In this document: positions 16,831 through 26,073 of the stretch, piece by piece
Numbering within the stretch: position 1 is the first letter of the stretch
Layout: every line of letters starts with the position of its first letter
Source: Planctomycetota bacterium
GTDB taxonomy: Bacteria; Planctomycetota; UBA1135; UBA2386
NCBI GenBank assembly: GCA_016716265.1
Contig: JADJWQ010000006.1
Location: forward strand, 2,941,501 to 3,005,500
Length of the DNA: 64,000 nucleotides
Direction of reading: 5' to 3'
Made by a program: the position numbers and the translations under genes
The notes under the pieces: generated by a model
Seen by the model: only the letters and a program-made list of their open reading frames with translations
Told to the model about the DNA's origin: nothing
Databases searched by the model: none

Positions 16831-16902
16831 GACGCTCGGCTACTGACGCACGAACGACCCGGCCGCGCTCGCCGCCGCCCCGGTGGCCGGCCCGCGCTGC
16901 GG
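16831..16902. repeat. Dispersed repeat of about 72 bp, copy A
   Basis: This stretch matches 28576-28647 at about 60 of 72 positions by eye, starting with an identical GACGCTCGGCTACTGACG. At the other site it spans the stop codon of the protease gene and the tail of a broken basic-tailed gene; here it stands without either gene. Confidence 0.75.
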
Positions 16903-17560
16903 TGGCGAGCCCGACGATCGGCAGGTACCGGCACACGCCGAATGGTGTGACGTGCAGCCGGACGTCGACGACTGCCAACGCGGTTCGAGGGCGACGCTGT
17001 TCCGCGGGGCGGCTCTGCCGACCTGGACCGCAACGGGCGTCCGACCGTCGAGCGCCTGGTGCAGCCGGTGCTCGTCGCACCAGGTGGGATCGGCCCCGAC
17101 CTCGTCACGCATCGCACGGGGCTCGAATCGCACGGGGATCCGTCGCGTGCACGCCGACTTCATCGCGCGGACGAACCGCTCGACCGGCGCGACGCCGCGC
17201 ACGCGCAGCGACGGGTGGCCGACCACCACCGCGAACCACCAGCAGAGCGGACCGCGCTCGGGCCCATCGAGCGGCAGCCTCGGCACCCGGACGCCGGCCG
17301 CGGCCGGCACGATGGTCACGTCGACTCGCCAGGCGTGGTCCGCTCGCTCGGCGATGACGCAGCCGGGCTCGGCGGACTGATCGTCGATCAGGAGCGCTCG
17401 CCCCCTTCCATGCTTCGGAATCGGGTACCTCGGCGACCATCCGACCGTCGCTGCGGCGAGATGGAGACCGGCATGCCCGAGGAACTGTGCGATCCGGATC
17501 GGGCAGGACTCGACGCATCTCGTCGCCATCCGCTGTGGGCGGATGACGCCGCAGTGGCGG
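16893..17560 (-). pseudogene. Decayed DDE/integrase-core transposase (IS remnant)
   Basis: Reading the minus strand gives pieces of an integrase-core transposase in order but across frames. There is an N-terminal fragment with FLGHAGLHLAAATVGW, then HAWRVDVTIVPAAAGVRVPR and GPLCWWFAVVVGHPSLRV. Next comes the C-terminal part (APVERFVRAMKSACTRRIPV, then WCDEHRLHQALDGRTP), and, in another frame, RLHVTPFGVCRYLPIVGL. The central segment that should hold the second catalytic Asp is missing at a junction near 17200, and the C-terminus is frameshifted. It cannot encode an active transposase. No terminal inverted repeats or target duplication were found. Confidence 0.7.
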
Positions 17561-17842
17561 CGGCTGATGGCGGGCGAGGAGGAGCGCCCGGCTGGGATGC
17601 ACGGGCGTCTGCCGTCGCGGCCGACGAAGGGCGACCTCCAGTCGTGGCGGGAGGGCTCGGGCCCGTCGCGGAGCATCCACGCGGTCGACGGGGTTCGAGA
17701 GCGTCGACGGGTGGCGGCAGCGGACCGGGTTCGGGGTCGCGTGAGGAGCCGCGGACCGCAGGCCGACTCGGCGGCAGCCCGCGACTCACCCCACCGAACG
17801 GACCCCGGATCGTCGCGTACCATCACTATCCCCGCCGCTGGC

Positions 17843-20800
17843 ATGTCTGGTTCGACGATGGACGCCCGCTCCCCGACCGAACGACTCCTCGCCGAGGCCG
17901 ACTGGGCCCGCGCGCTCGCCGAGCGCCTGGTCAACGACGCCGCCAGCGCGGACGACCTCGTGCAGGAGGCGTGGATCGCTGCGCTCCGGCGTCCGCCGGA
18001 CACCAGGCGGCCGTTGCGACCATGGCTGGCCGAAGTGCTGCGCAATGCCGCTCGTCAGCTCCGGCGAGGCGACTCGCGCCGCGCACGACGCGAGTCGGAC
18101 GCCGCGCAGCCCGAGCGGCTGCCATCGGCCGCCCAGCTCGTCGAGAAGGCCGAGGCCCAGCGCATGCTCGTCGATGCGGTGCTGGGCTTGCCCGAGCCGG
18201 AACGCCGCGCGGTTCTGTTGCGGTACTTCGAGGGACTGAGCGCCGCGGAAATCGCGCGGCGCGCGGATGCGAATCCCGCGACCGTGCGCTGGCACCTCCA
18301 ATGCGGTCTCGCGCGACTCCGGGAGGCACTCGATGTGCGGTTCGACGGTGACCGACGCGCGTGGGTAGTCGCGCTCGTCCCGCTCGTGGGCCCGCCGATC
18401 GTGCCGCTGCCGCCGGCTCCGGACGTCCCGTCGTCGACGATTCCGAGCGCTGGAACCACCGCGCTCGCCGCGGCATGCGGAGGTCTGATCGTGACGAAGA
18501 ACGTCTTCCTGGCGCTGACGGGCGCCGCCCTGCTCGGCTTCGGCCTCTACGTCGGGCTCGACCGTGGGACCGGCATGCCAGATGCGCCACCGGCCCTTCC
18601 CGCCGAGTCGAGTCCTCATGCGACCGTGGCGTCGACGCGGGTCGACCCCGACCCGGCGACCGCGACGCCGGCCGCCGAACGGATCGCCATCCCCACGCCG
18701 GCACCGGACGCCGTCGTCGCGAGCGTCATCGGACGCTGCGTCGACCATGGCGGCGCACCGCTCGGCGACTGCTCGATCGCGGTCACCGTGACGACGACCG
18801 CGCCGGCTCAGCAGCTGGCGGAGAAGGGCGGGCCGCGCACATGCGGAACGGCACGGACCGGCGCGGACGGCCGGTTCGAGTTGCACGCGCTGCTCGCCGA
18901 CGACCCGTCGGCCGACGGACTTCGGTTCGAGCTGGCGGCCGCGCGCGACGGACTGGTGCCGACGACCGGCAGGCTGGCGGCGTTGGTGCCGGGCGAGGTG
19001 TACGACCTCGGCGACATCGTGCTGGAGCGCGGCGCGCGGATCCGGGCGAGGCTCGTCGACACCGACTCGCGCCCGCTCGACGGCGTCCGCGTCCGGGTCC
19101 AGGCCGAGATCCCGCGCCTCGACCGAGCACAGGTGTCGCAGCTCTGGTCCGGCGTCTCCGCGGCAGACGGCGCGGTGAGTCTCCGTGACGATCCCCTTCT
19201 GATGGCAGGCGCGTGGGAGGTGACGCTCGACGACGCGTTCGAGCTCCTGTCGCCGCAGCGGCTCGTCGTCCCGGCGGATGCGGACGTCGTGATGGTGACC
19301 TTCATCGCGCGCCGCAAGTCGGCCGCCGAGGCGATCGTCGGGCGCGTCGTCGACGAGGACGGCGCGCCCGCCGGCGGCGTGCGCGTCACGGCGTCGGGTG
19401 ACGGCGACGCGATCGCGCGTGCGACGACCGCTGCGGACGGGACGTTCACGCTGTTCCGCGTCGCGAGGCTGGCGACGACCGTGTCCCTCTGCGTCCCGGG
19501 CGACGAGATGTGGGCACCGCTCCGCTCGGCGCCGTCGGCGTGGGGCACGCGAGACGTCGAGCTCGTCCGACGACGCGCCACGGTCATCGACCTCGCGGTC
19601 GTCGACGACGCTGGCCAGCCGATCGAGCGCTTCGGCGTCGTCGTGAAGTGGAGCAACGATCCGGAATTCGGCGGACGCATCGAGCACGAGGGGGACCACC
19701 CGGGCGGACGACTGCGGATCGGCGGACTGGGGCGCGGCGGACACGCCGCGCTCCTGGTGTGGCCTCTCGCCGGGTCCCACGGCCTCGCGGCGCCGCGCCG
19801 CCTCGCGATCCCGGACGGCGGAGTCGTGCCAGTCGATGTCGTCGTGCCGCGGCTGCACCTCCTCGAGGTCTCGGTCCGCACGGCCTCGGGCACCCCGGTG
19901 CGAGGATCGACGGTCGAGCTCGTTCAGCTCGACGGTCGGCCACTCGAGCCGAGCACGCAGGTGCTCGTGCGGCAGGCCGTCGTCTGGAACTTCCGCGCCG
20001 ACCTCGAGCGTTGGCCCGTTCCCTTCACGCTGACGCAGGCGACGACCGATGCCGCGGGGGTCGCGACCCTCCTCTGCCCACGCGAACCGATCGACGCCGG
20101 ATTGCGCGTAACGGGAGCGGACCACGTGACCGCCACCGTCGAGCCACTCGTGCGCGGTGCGAGCGACGACCCGATCGTCGTCGTCGTCGAGCAGGCGGGA
20201 CGCATCGTGGGGCGCGTCACCCCCGACGGCATCGCGGCACGGTTCCAGCGCGATCTCGCCGGTGCCGACCACCCGGTCGAACCGATCGGGATCCTGCTGC
20301 GCCCGGCCGACTCGCACGAGGCGGTCGACCCCGATTCCGACGCCGGCGACGAAGTGGCGGCAGACGGCACGTTCGAGATCGCAGGCGTTAGTCCCGGGCG
20401 CTGGGAGGTCCTGCTCACCTGGTGGCGGCCGAGCGGCCCGGGGGAGTCGACGTCGACGGTATGCGAACCGCCATTGGCGGTGGTCACGGTCGCCAGCGGC
20501 GCGACTGCGGAAGTCGAACTCGACCTGTCCCCGCATGTCCCGGCGGTCGTGCGCGGCGTCGTGACCGTCGCGGGACGCCCCGCGCCCTGGGCCCGCGTGC
20601 AGCTCACCGCACGGCGGCGTGGAGCGGACGGCAAGGAGGTGCTGGAGGGTGGCCTCGGCGGCGTGCAGACGGACGCGGACGGCCGCTTCGCGATCGCCGG
20701 CATGCTGGCCGGCGACTACCTGTTGACCGCACAGCCGAGCGATGCGGACACGGGGGCGTGGTTGGCGGCGCGCGACTGGGTGCACGTCGACGCCGGCACC

Positions 20801-21130
20801 GAGTTCGACACGACGTTCGCACTCGAGGCGCGCGCGGTGCGAGTTCGGATCCTCGCGCGAGCCGATACGCCCGTCGTCGGTCGAGGCGTTGCCGTGCGGC
20901 ACGACGCACACCGCCGCGCATGGCTCGCGACGACCGACAACGACGGCGCGATCCGGGTACCCGACTGCGGCCTCGGTGCGCTGCGGATCCGCCTGCTGGA
21001 CGACGACGTGAGCGACGGCCCGACGGATTGGGCCGACGCCAGCGCGCGACCCGGGGTCGATCTCGAACCGGTGTTCGTCGACCCCGGCGACACTGAGCTC
21101 GAGGTCGCGCGCCGGACGCCCTCGCGGTGA
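17843..21130 (+). CDS. ECF sigma factor fused via one membrane helix to carboxypeptidase-regulatory domains
   Basis: The 1095-residue protein has four parts. Residues about 10-75 look like sigma region 2 (AERLVNDAASADDLVQEAWI, RPWLAEVLRNAARQLRRG). Residues about 105-165 look like region 4 with a helix-turn-helix (ERRAVLLRYFEGLSAAEIAR, NPATVRWHLQCGLARLREAL). One hydrophobic helix follows near residues 215-235 (VFLALTGAALLGFGLYVGL). The remaining 850 residues are a Thr/Ala/Pro linker and serial carboxypeptidase-regulatory-like domains (IVGRVVDEDGAPAGGVRV; VRGVVTVAGRPAPWARVQ). The topology would be sigma domain inside, large region outside, so the protein may be a one-piece sensor-sigma factor; that function is inference. 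The ATG at 17858 (MDARSPTERL) is an alternative start. Confidence 0.85.
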   Translation: MSGSTMDARSPTERLLAEADWARALAERLVNDAASADDLVQEAWIAALRRPPDTRRPLRPWLAEVLRNAARQLRRGDSRRARRESDAAQPERLPSAAQLVEKAEAQRMLVDAVLGLPEPERRAVLLRYFEGLSAAEIARRADANPATVRWHLQCGLARLREALDVRFDGDRRAWVVALVPLVGPPIVPLPPAPDVPSSTIPSAGTTALAAACGGLIVTKNVFLALTGAALLGFGLYVGLDRGTGMPDAPPALPAESSPHATVASTRVDPDPATATPAAERIAIPTPAPDAVVASVIGRCVDHGGAPLGDCSIAVTVTTTAPAQQLAEKGGPRTCGTARTGADGRFELHALLADDPSADGLRFELAAARDGLVPTTGRLAALVPGEVYDLGDIVLERGARIRARLVDTDSRPLDGVRVRVQAEIPRLDRAQVSQLWSGVSAADGAVSLRDDPLLMAGAWEVTLDDAFELLSPQRLVVPADADVVMVTFIARRKSAAEAIVGRVVDEDGAPAGGVRVTASGDGDAIARATTAADGTFTLFRVARLATTVSLCVPGDEMWAPLRSAPSAWGTRDVELVRRRATVIDLAVVDDAGQPIERFGVVVKWSNDPEFGGRIEHEGDHPGGRLRIGGLGRGGHAALLVWPLAGSHGLAAPRRLAIPDGGVVPVDVVVPRLHLLEVSVRTASGTPVRGSTVELVQLDGRPLEPSTQVLVRQAVVWNFRADLERWPVPFTLTQATTDAAGVATLLCPREPIDAGLRVTGADHVTATVEPLVRGASDDPIVVVVEQAGRIVGRVTPDGIAARFQRDLAGADHPVEPIGILLRPADSHEAVDPDSDAGDEVAADGTFEIAGVSPGRWEVLLTWWRPSGPGESTSTVCEPPLAVVTVASGATAEVELDLSPHVPAVVRGVVTVAGRPAPWARVQLTARRRGADGKEVLEGGLGGVQTDADGRFAIAGMLAGDYLLTAQPSDADTGAWLAARDWVHVDAGTEFDTTFALEARAVRVRILARADTPVVGRGVAVRHDAHRRAWLATTDNDGAIRVPDCGLGALRIRLLDDDVSDGPTDWADASARPGVDLEPVFVDPGDTELEVARRTPSR

Positions 21131-21845
21131 TCGGCGACGCGCCCGCCGGCCCCCCACGAGGCTGGGGCACCCGGTCGCGGCGTTCACGCGAGGCGAGGCC
21201 AATGGTCGTCGACGCCGCCAGTGGGATCGATCCAGCCGAGGCGCATGGCCCGAGAGACGGAGCCCCGCGCATTCCAGCATCGACCATCGACGCGACGTCG
21301 CCCGACATGCCCGAGGCCCGGGTGGTCATCGGGAGTCGCTGATCCCGGCGAATCGAAGACCCCAGCGAGCGTCTGCGCGGGTGGGATCCGCCACCGATTC
21401 ACCTGACCGCCCCGAATCGACCCAGGTCGCTCGTTCCCGGCAGACTGTCCGCGCATCTCGGACAATACGGGTGTGGGCCGGGTCTCCCCGGTGGCGGCGG
21501 TTGCCATCAGAGGCAGCGCTAATGTGAGGCCGCGAACACGAGCGAGAATCGAGTGACGAGAGCTTGCACGGCCGAGTCCGGTTCCGGGCAATGACGCCTC
21601 GGATGAGACCAACGTCGAGCGGGGCAAGCCGTTCGAGCCGCGCGTGTCGCCCGCGAATCCAGACCTCCCGACCTGACCCCTCCAGGGATTGCCGTGAGCG
21701 GCAGGCGGCAGCGCGAGGACGACGTCGCAAGAGCCGTAGGCCGCTCCGTCCGGACGCGGTTCTCCTCGATCAGCCAGGCGATGGTCCGCACCTGCTCGCG
21801 GTGGACCCCGCCGGCGACGGCGTCGAGACTGCGGAGGGCACCGGG
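21131..21845. other. Gap holding a short transposase remnant
   Basis: No intact gene lies in this 715-nt stretch between the sigma-fusion gene and the end of the fucose-type operon. The right end holds the transposase fragment listed separately. The rest (21131-21740) contains open frames without recognisable motifs. I saw no strong terminator. Confidence 0.45.
21741..21827 (-). pseudogene. N-terminal fragment of an IS transposase
   Basis: The minus strand reads VHREQVRTIAWLIEENRVRT, the conserved N-terminal motif (H-R-E-Q-x-R-T-I-x-Y-L-I-x-E-N-R-V-L) of an integrase-core transposase family. The same motif recurs at 35262-35380 with similar DNA. Nothing downstream continues the protein, so this is a truncated relic beside the fuconate dehydratase stop codon. 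Confidence 0.6.
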
Positions 21846-23096
21846 TCAGGTACGTGTGTCGCGGAGCGCGAGCCCCGCGCCGGGTACGCGCGGCGTGCGA
21901 TAGACCCCGTCCTCCATGCGTGCCGGATCGACGAAGTGCTCACGCAGGTGCGGGATGTGCTCGAGGAACGTCGCCGGCAGCCCGAGCGCGATGTGGTTGA
22001 ACAGCACGAGGTGCTGGTGGAGCTGGCCCATGTCGCCGACGTGCGGAACGACCTCGAGGCCGGCCTGTCGGGCGAGCATGCTGACGACCAGGAACTCGCT
22101 GACGCCCGCGACGCGCAGCGCATCGACCTGCACGACGTCGACGGCGCGGGCCTGGACGAAGTTCTTGAACAGCACGCGGTGGCTGATGTGCTCGCCGACC
22201 GCCATCTTCACGCCGGCCGGTCGGATCAGGCGCGCGAGCCGCTGGTGCCCGAGCACGTCGTCCGGGTGCGTCGGCTCCTCGATCCAGTGCACGCCGAGCG
22301 CCGCGAGCGCCGCGCACGCGCGCTCGGCCCGGGGCCAGCACCATTGCTGGTTGGCGTCGACCATCACGAGCACGTGGTCGCCGGCCGCCTCGCGCACGAT
22401 TCGCACGCGGCGGAGGTCGCGCTCCAGGTCCGCGCTTCCGACCTTGAGCTTCATCGCGCGGAAGCCCGCTGCGGCCGCGCGGCGCGCGTTCTCGGCGACG
22501 AGCTCGTCCGGATAGCCGAACCAGCCGACCGAGGTGTCGTAGCCGGGGTAGCCGGCGTCCACGATCCCGCTGCGGGCACCGCGCCCGGGCCGCTCCTTCG
22601 CGAGCAGCTCCCGCGCGGCGTCGCGGTGCAGCGCGTCCTCGACCCACGTCAGGTCGAGCAGCGCGACGACGGCGTCGTCGTCGAGATCGAGAAGCAGCTG
22701 CCACAGCGGCACGCCACGCACCCTCGCCCACAGGTCGAACACCGCGTTGGTCACCGACGCGAGCGCCAGGTGGACCGCGCCCTTGTGCGGACCGAGCCAA
22801 CGGAGCTGCGAGTCGTCCGCGAGCTGCTGCTGCACGGTGCCGAAGCGTGCGGTCAGCGACTCGAGGTCCGTGCCGCCGCGCGCGAGCAGCCGCTCGCCCA
22901 GGCGCTGCGCGAGGGCGGCGACGACATCGTTGCCGTCGCCGAGCGTGAACGCGGCGCCCTGGCCGACATGGCCGTCGGCGTGCAGGCAGGTCACCGCGTA
23001 CGAATACTCCGGGTCGCCGTGGACCGCGTCCGTCCCGGAGCCCTCCGGCAGCGGGAAGCGCAGGTCGTGCGTGGTGACGCGCTGGATCGTCGTCAT
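21846..23096 (-). CDS. L-fuconate dehydratase (enolase superfamily)
   Basis: This 416-residue enzyme dehydrates L-fuconate to 2-keto-3-deoxy-L-fuconate (EC 4.2.1.68 in the family). It belongs to the mandelate-racemase/enolase superfamily: an N-terminal capping domain (residues about 1-130), then a barrel with the Lys pair in FRAMKLKVGS, metal ligands in VDANQQW and HWIEEPTHPDD, and MAVGEHISHRVLFKNF. The order W-x-G-Y-P-x-E-L, K-L-K-V-G, D-A-N-Q, E-E-P-T, G-E-H is that of L-fuconate dehydratases rather than mandelate racemases. It is the last gene of a four-gene operon, 7 nt after the dehydrogenase. The substrate is inferred from subfamily motifs and operon context. Confidence 0.85.
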   Translation of the reverse strand: MTTIQRVTTHDLRFPLPEGSGTDAVHGDPEYSYAVTCLHADGHVGQGAAFTLGDGNDVVAALAQRLGERLLARGGTDLESLTARFGTVQQQLADDSQLRWLGPHKGAVHLALASVTNAVFDLWARVRGVPLWQLLLDLDDDAVVALLDLTWVEDALHRDAARELLAKERPGRGARSGIVDAGYPGYDTSVGWFGYPDELVAENARRAAAAGFRAMKLKVGSADLERDLRRVRIVREAAGDHVLVMVDANQQWCWPRAERACAALAALGVHWIEEPTHPDDVLGHQRLARLIRPAGVKMAVGEHISHRVLFKNFVQARAVDVVQVDALRVAGVSEFLVVSMLARQAGLEVVPHVGDMGQLHQHLVLFNHIALGLPATFLEHIPHLREHFVDPARMEDGVYRTPRVPGAGLALRDTRT

Positions 23097-23103
23097 CGCC
23101 GTC

Positions 23104-23868
23104 TCACAGTCGGTAACCGCACTCGCTGCCGCCGGACACGTGCTGGATGTGACCGGTCACGAAGCGCGCGTCGTCGCTGCACAGGAACACCGCCACGGGC
23201 GCGATCTCGTCGGCCTCCGGGCAATAGCCGAGCGCGTGGATGCGGTCGAGGTAGTCCTCGATGCCGCCCGGATCGGGCTGCTCCGCGCACCAGCGGCGCA
23301 GCGCCGGAGTCCAGGTGCCGGCCGGACACAGCGCGTTCACGCGGATACCGTCCGGCGCCCAGTCGATCGCCGCGCTCTTGGTCAGCGCGTTCAGGCCGCC
23401 CTTGGTCATCGCGTAGGCGGCGTGTCGCGCCTGGCCCTGGACCCCGGCCATGCTGCTCACGATCAGCACGTTGCCGCCGCTCGCCTTCAAGTGCGGGTGA
23501 GCGCAGCGCATCGCCCAGAAGCTGCCGCGCAGGTTGGTGTCGAGCAGGGCCTGCAGATCGTCGAGCGGCGTGGTCTCGACCGGCTCGCTCGGGCTGGTCA
23601 TGGCCGCGTTGTTGACGAGGACGTCGAGCCCGCCGAGCAGATCCACCGTCGCGGCGACCGCCATCTCGACCTGCTGCGGATCACGCAGGTCCATCACGAC
23701 GGACTCGCAGCCGAGTGCTTCGGCGGCCTCGCGGAGCAGCGCCGCGCGCCGCGCGGCGATCACGACCCGCGCGCCTTCGGCGAGGAAGGCGGCGGCGATC
23801 GCCCTGCCGATCCCCTCGGAACCGCCGGTCACCAGCGTGCGCCGGCCGTCGAGTCGCGGGTTGCTCAT
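23104..23868 (-). CDS. SDR-family dehydrogenase, probably acting on L-fucose or a related sugar
   Basis: The 254-residue protein has all classical short-chain dehydrogenase motifs: TLVTGGSEGIGRAI (residues 11-24) for the cofactor, DVLVNNAAM (82-90), Ser138/139 in LIVSSMAG, and Tyr152-x-x-x-Lys156 in YAMTK. It ends with the usual VTGHIQHVSGG substrate loop. Its ATG overlaps the upstream mutarotase stop by 4 nt, and fuconate dehydratase follows 7 nt after its stop. In that setting it most likely oxidises L-fucose to the lactone with NAD(P)+. Another 6-deoxysugar or related aldose cannot be excluded. Confidence 0.85.
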   Translation of the reverse strand: MSNPRLDGRRTLVTGGSEGIGRAIAAAFLAEGARVVIAARRAALLREAAEALGCESVVMDLRDPQQVEMAVAATVDLLGGLDVLVNNAAMTSPSEPVETTPLDDLQALLDTNLRGSFWAMRCAHPHLKASGGNVLIVSSMAGVQGQARHAAYAMTKGGLNALTKSAAIDWAPDGIRVNALCPAGTWTPALRRWCAEQPDPGGIEDYLDRIHALGYCPEADEIAPVAVFLCSDDARFVTGHIQHVSGGSECGYRL

Positions 23869-24320
23869 GGGATGTGCATCACCTGTTCGAGGGGAAGCCA
23901 CTGCTGGCCGTCCGGCGTGCCGGGGATCCGCCGTTGGCACGCATCGGTGATCGGCCACCAGCGGTCGCGGGTGGTCGGGTCGGCGGCCATCGCCGCCATG
24001 TCCTGGTCGAAGTCCTGTCCGACGTAGGCGAACGTGCTGAACAGGTAGATCCGGCCGCCGAGCTCGACCCGGTAGATGCGGTAGTCGCGGATGTTCGACG
24101 CCCTGATCCTGGCGAGCACCTCGGGCCACACGTCGGCGTGGAGCGCACGGTATTGCGGCTCCCGCTCGGGCAGGAGCTCGACCACCGACGCGTGATAGCG
24201 GGGGCCGTCGGGCGTCGGAGCCGCCGGATTGGTCGGACCGTGCACGGGAACCGGTGGCGGGGCGGACCCGCAGCCGTACGCGGCGGCCGCGACGCAGGCG
24301 AGGAGGACGGAGCGCTTCAT
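23865..24320 (-). CDS. L-rhamnose/L-fucose mutarotase-family lipoprotein (RhaM-like)
   Basis: The 151-residue product has a RhaM-type dimeric alpha-beta-barrel domain (residues about 45-150): EREPQYRALHADVWPEVLAR, NIRDYRIYRVELGGRIYLFS, then RWWPITDACQRRIPG. The His in LHADVWPEV and the Trp pair are typical of the family, which equilibrates sugar anomers. Unusually, it begins with a lipoprotein signal (MKRSVLLACVAAAAYGC, Cys17) and a Pro-rich linker, so it should be tethered in the periplasm rather than cytoplasmic. It lies between a sodium-symporter gene (7 nt upstream) and the sugar dehydrogenase (4-nt overlap), so it probably presents the preferred anomer for uptake. Confidence 0.85.
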   Translation of the reverse strand: MKRSVLLACVAAAAYGCGSAPPPVPVHGPTNPAAPTPDGPRYHASVVELLPEREPQYRALHADVWPEVLARIRASNIRDYRIYRVELGGRIYLFSTFAYVGQDFDQDMAAMAADPTTRDRWWPITDACQRRIPGTPDGQQWLPLEQVMHIP

Positions 24321-24327
24321 CGGCCTC

Positions 24328-26073
24328 TCAACGGAACACGGAGTAGAGCAGCGCCATCACCAGCAGCAGCAGCGCAGACAGCAGCCGCGGGTCGCCGAGG
24401 CGGCTGCGGCCCGCCAGCCGGAGCGGGGTCCACGGCCGTTCCCACACCAGCTCGACGCGCGCGGAGCGCGCGTCCGGCAGCAGCCGGCTGGCGACGACCT
24501 GGAGCAGCACACAGACCACGAACAGCCAGAAGGCGACCATCATGAAGCCGCCCGGGATCCGGTCGAGCGGGCTCCCGGGAACCAGCTTGCCGACCGCGAA
24601 GACGACTGCACCGAGCAGCGACCCGCCGACCAGCGTCACCGCGGCGCCGCGCGAGCTGGCGCCTCTCCAGAACACACCGAGCACGAACACCGCGGTGATC
24701 GGCGGCGCGACGTGGCCGATCAGCTGATTGATCCCGCTGAACACACTCTCGAACCGATCGAGCACCGGCACCAGAGCGACTGCCGCGACCAGCGCGAGGC
24801 CTGCGGCGGTGCGCCCGACACGGACCAGCTGCCGGTCACCGAACTCCGGCCGGAACCGCTTGACGAGGTCATAGCTGACCAACGTGGAGATCGAGTTCAG
24901 CGCGCCCGACACCGTGCTCATCAACGCGGCCATCAACGCGGCCACGAGCAGCCCGCGCACGCCGGCTGGCAGCAGCCCGGTGATCATCGACGCATAGACG
25001 CCCTTCGAGTCGATCGCGCCGTCCGCATTCTGGAGCGCGCCGAGGTCGAGGCGACCGTCTCGGAACAGCGCGAACGCCAGCAGCCCCGGCAACACGAACA
25101 GGAACACCGGCAGGATCTTGATCAGCCCTGCGAAGATCGGGCCCTGGCGTGCGTGGGTCTCGTCGCGCGCGCCGAGCACGCGTTGGACGATCGTCTGGTC
25201 CGCGCACCAGTACCAGATCCCCAACACCGGGTAGCCGAGGAACACCGCGTACCACGGCATCCCGTCCGGATCGCCGTGCGGACGCAGCATCGACAGCTTG
25301 TCGACTGCGCCCTCGCGGGCGAGGACCGCGTGGAGGTTGGCCCAGCCGTCGAGCCCGCCGGGCGCGGCCGCCGTCCCGCCGAGCTGCCAGAGCGCGGCCG
25401 CGGTGATCACGGCCGCGCCGATCAGCAGGACGACGGTCTGGATCGACTCGGTGATGACGACCGCCAGCAGCCCGCCGACGACCGTGTAGAGCCCGGTCAT
25501 CACACACAGGACGCCGAGACTGATCAGCATCGGGATCCCGAGGATCGCCTCGAGGATGATGCCACCGGTCAGGAGCGCGAAACCGATGTGGATCACGACC
25601 GCCGTGACGACAGAGACCAGGGCCAGCCAGTCTCGACACACGCGGCTGTAACGGCGCTCGAGGAAGTCGGGCAGCGTCGCGATGCCGGAGCGCACGTAGA
25701 ACGGCGCGAAGAACAGCCCGAGCATGACCAGCGTGAGCGCGGCCATCCACTCGAAGTTGCCGCTCAGCAGACCGGTGTCGAAGCCGGCCTGCGCGAGGCT
25801 GACGAGGTGGACGGTCGAGATGTTGGTCGCGAACAGCGCGAGCCCGATCGTGCGCCACGACAGGCTCCTGCCGGCCAGGAAGTACTCGCTCGCCTCGCCG
25901 CGCCGCCGCCTGTGCCGCACCCCGACGAGGAGCCCGATCGCGACGATCCCGAGCAGATAGCCGGCTGCGACGAGGACGTCGAAGGTGCCCAGGGCATGGG
26001 ATCCCGCGACTCCTGACGGCGTGGGCGACACCTGGGGTGAGGCGCCGATCGGTAGGACCGGAAGACACCGCAT
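24328..26073 (-). CDS. Sodium:solute symporter (SSS family), probable sugar transporter
   Basis: The 581-residue protein has about 13-14 hydrophobic helices. SSS-family hallmarks include EYFLAGRSLSWRTIGLALFA and TNISTVHLVSLAQAG in the first helices, GIWYWCADQTIVQRVLGA midway, and LMAALMSTVSGALNSISTL, the sodium-site helix with its Ser/Thr residues. The pattern is closest to SGLT-like sugar symporters found in polysaccharide loci. It is the first gene of the operon with mutarotase, dehydrogenase and fuconate dehydratase, so it probably imports the same sugar with Na+. The ATG at 26073 is the only upstream Met that keeps the first helix; a -10-like TACATT lies at 26100-26105. Confidence 0.9.
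   Translation of the reverse strand: MRCLPVLPIGASPQVSPTPSGVAGSHALGTFDVLVAAGYLLGIVAIGLLVGVRHRRRRGEASEYFLAGRSLSWRTIGLALFATNISTVHLVSLAQAGFDTGLLSGNFEWMAALTLVMLGLFFAPFYVRSGIATLPDFLERRYSRVCRDWLALVSVVTAVVIHIGFALLTGGIILEAILGIPMLISLGVLCVMTGLYTVVGGLLAVVITESIQTVVLLIGAAVITAAALWQLGGTAAAPGGLDGWANLHAVLAREGAVDKLSMLRPHGDPDGMPWYAVFLGYPVLGIWYWCADQTIVQRVLGARDETHARQGPIFAGLIKILPVFLFVLPGLLAFALFRDGRLDLGALQNADGAIDSKGVYASMITGLLPAGVRGLLVAALMAALMSTVSGALNSISTLVSYDLVKRFRPEFGDRQLVRVGRTAAGLALVAAVALVPVLDRFESVFSGINQLIGHVAPPITAVFVLGVFWRGASSRGAAVTLVGGSLLGAVVFAVGKLVPGSPLDRIPGGFMMVAFWLFVVCVLLQVVASRLLPDARSARVELVWERPWTPLRLAGRSRLGDPRLLSALLLLVMALLYSVFR

Noticed and set aside
12351..17117. Very long open frame of nearly 1600 codons on the minus strand
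   Set aside because: It is the antisense of ppdK and the beta-helix gene. Its composition is low-complexity Arg/Ala/His with no domain, typical of GC-rich third-position effects.
17786..21280. Open frame of about 1160 codons opposite the sigma-fusion gene
   Set aside because: It mirrors the codon bias of the real gene and shows no motif or signal peptide.
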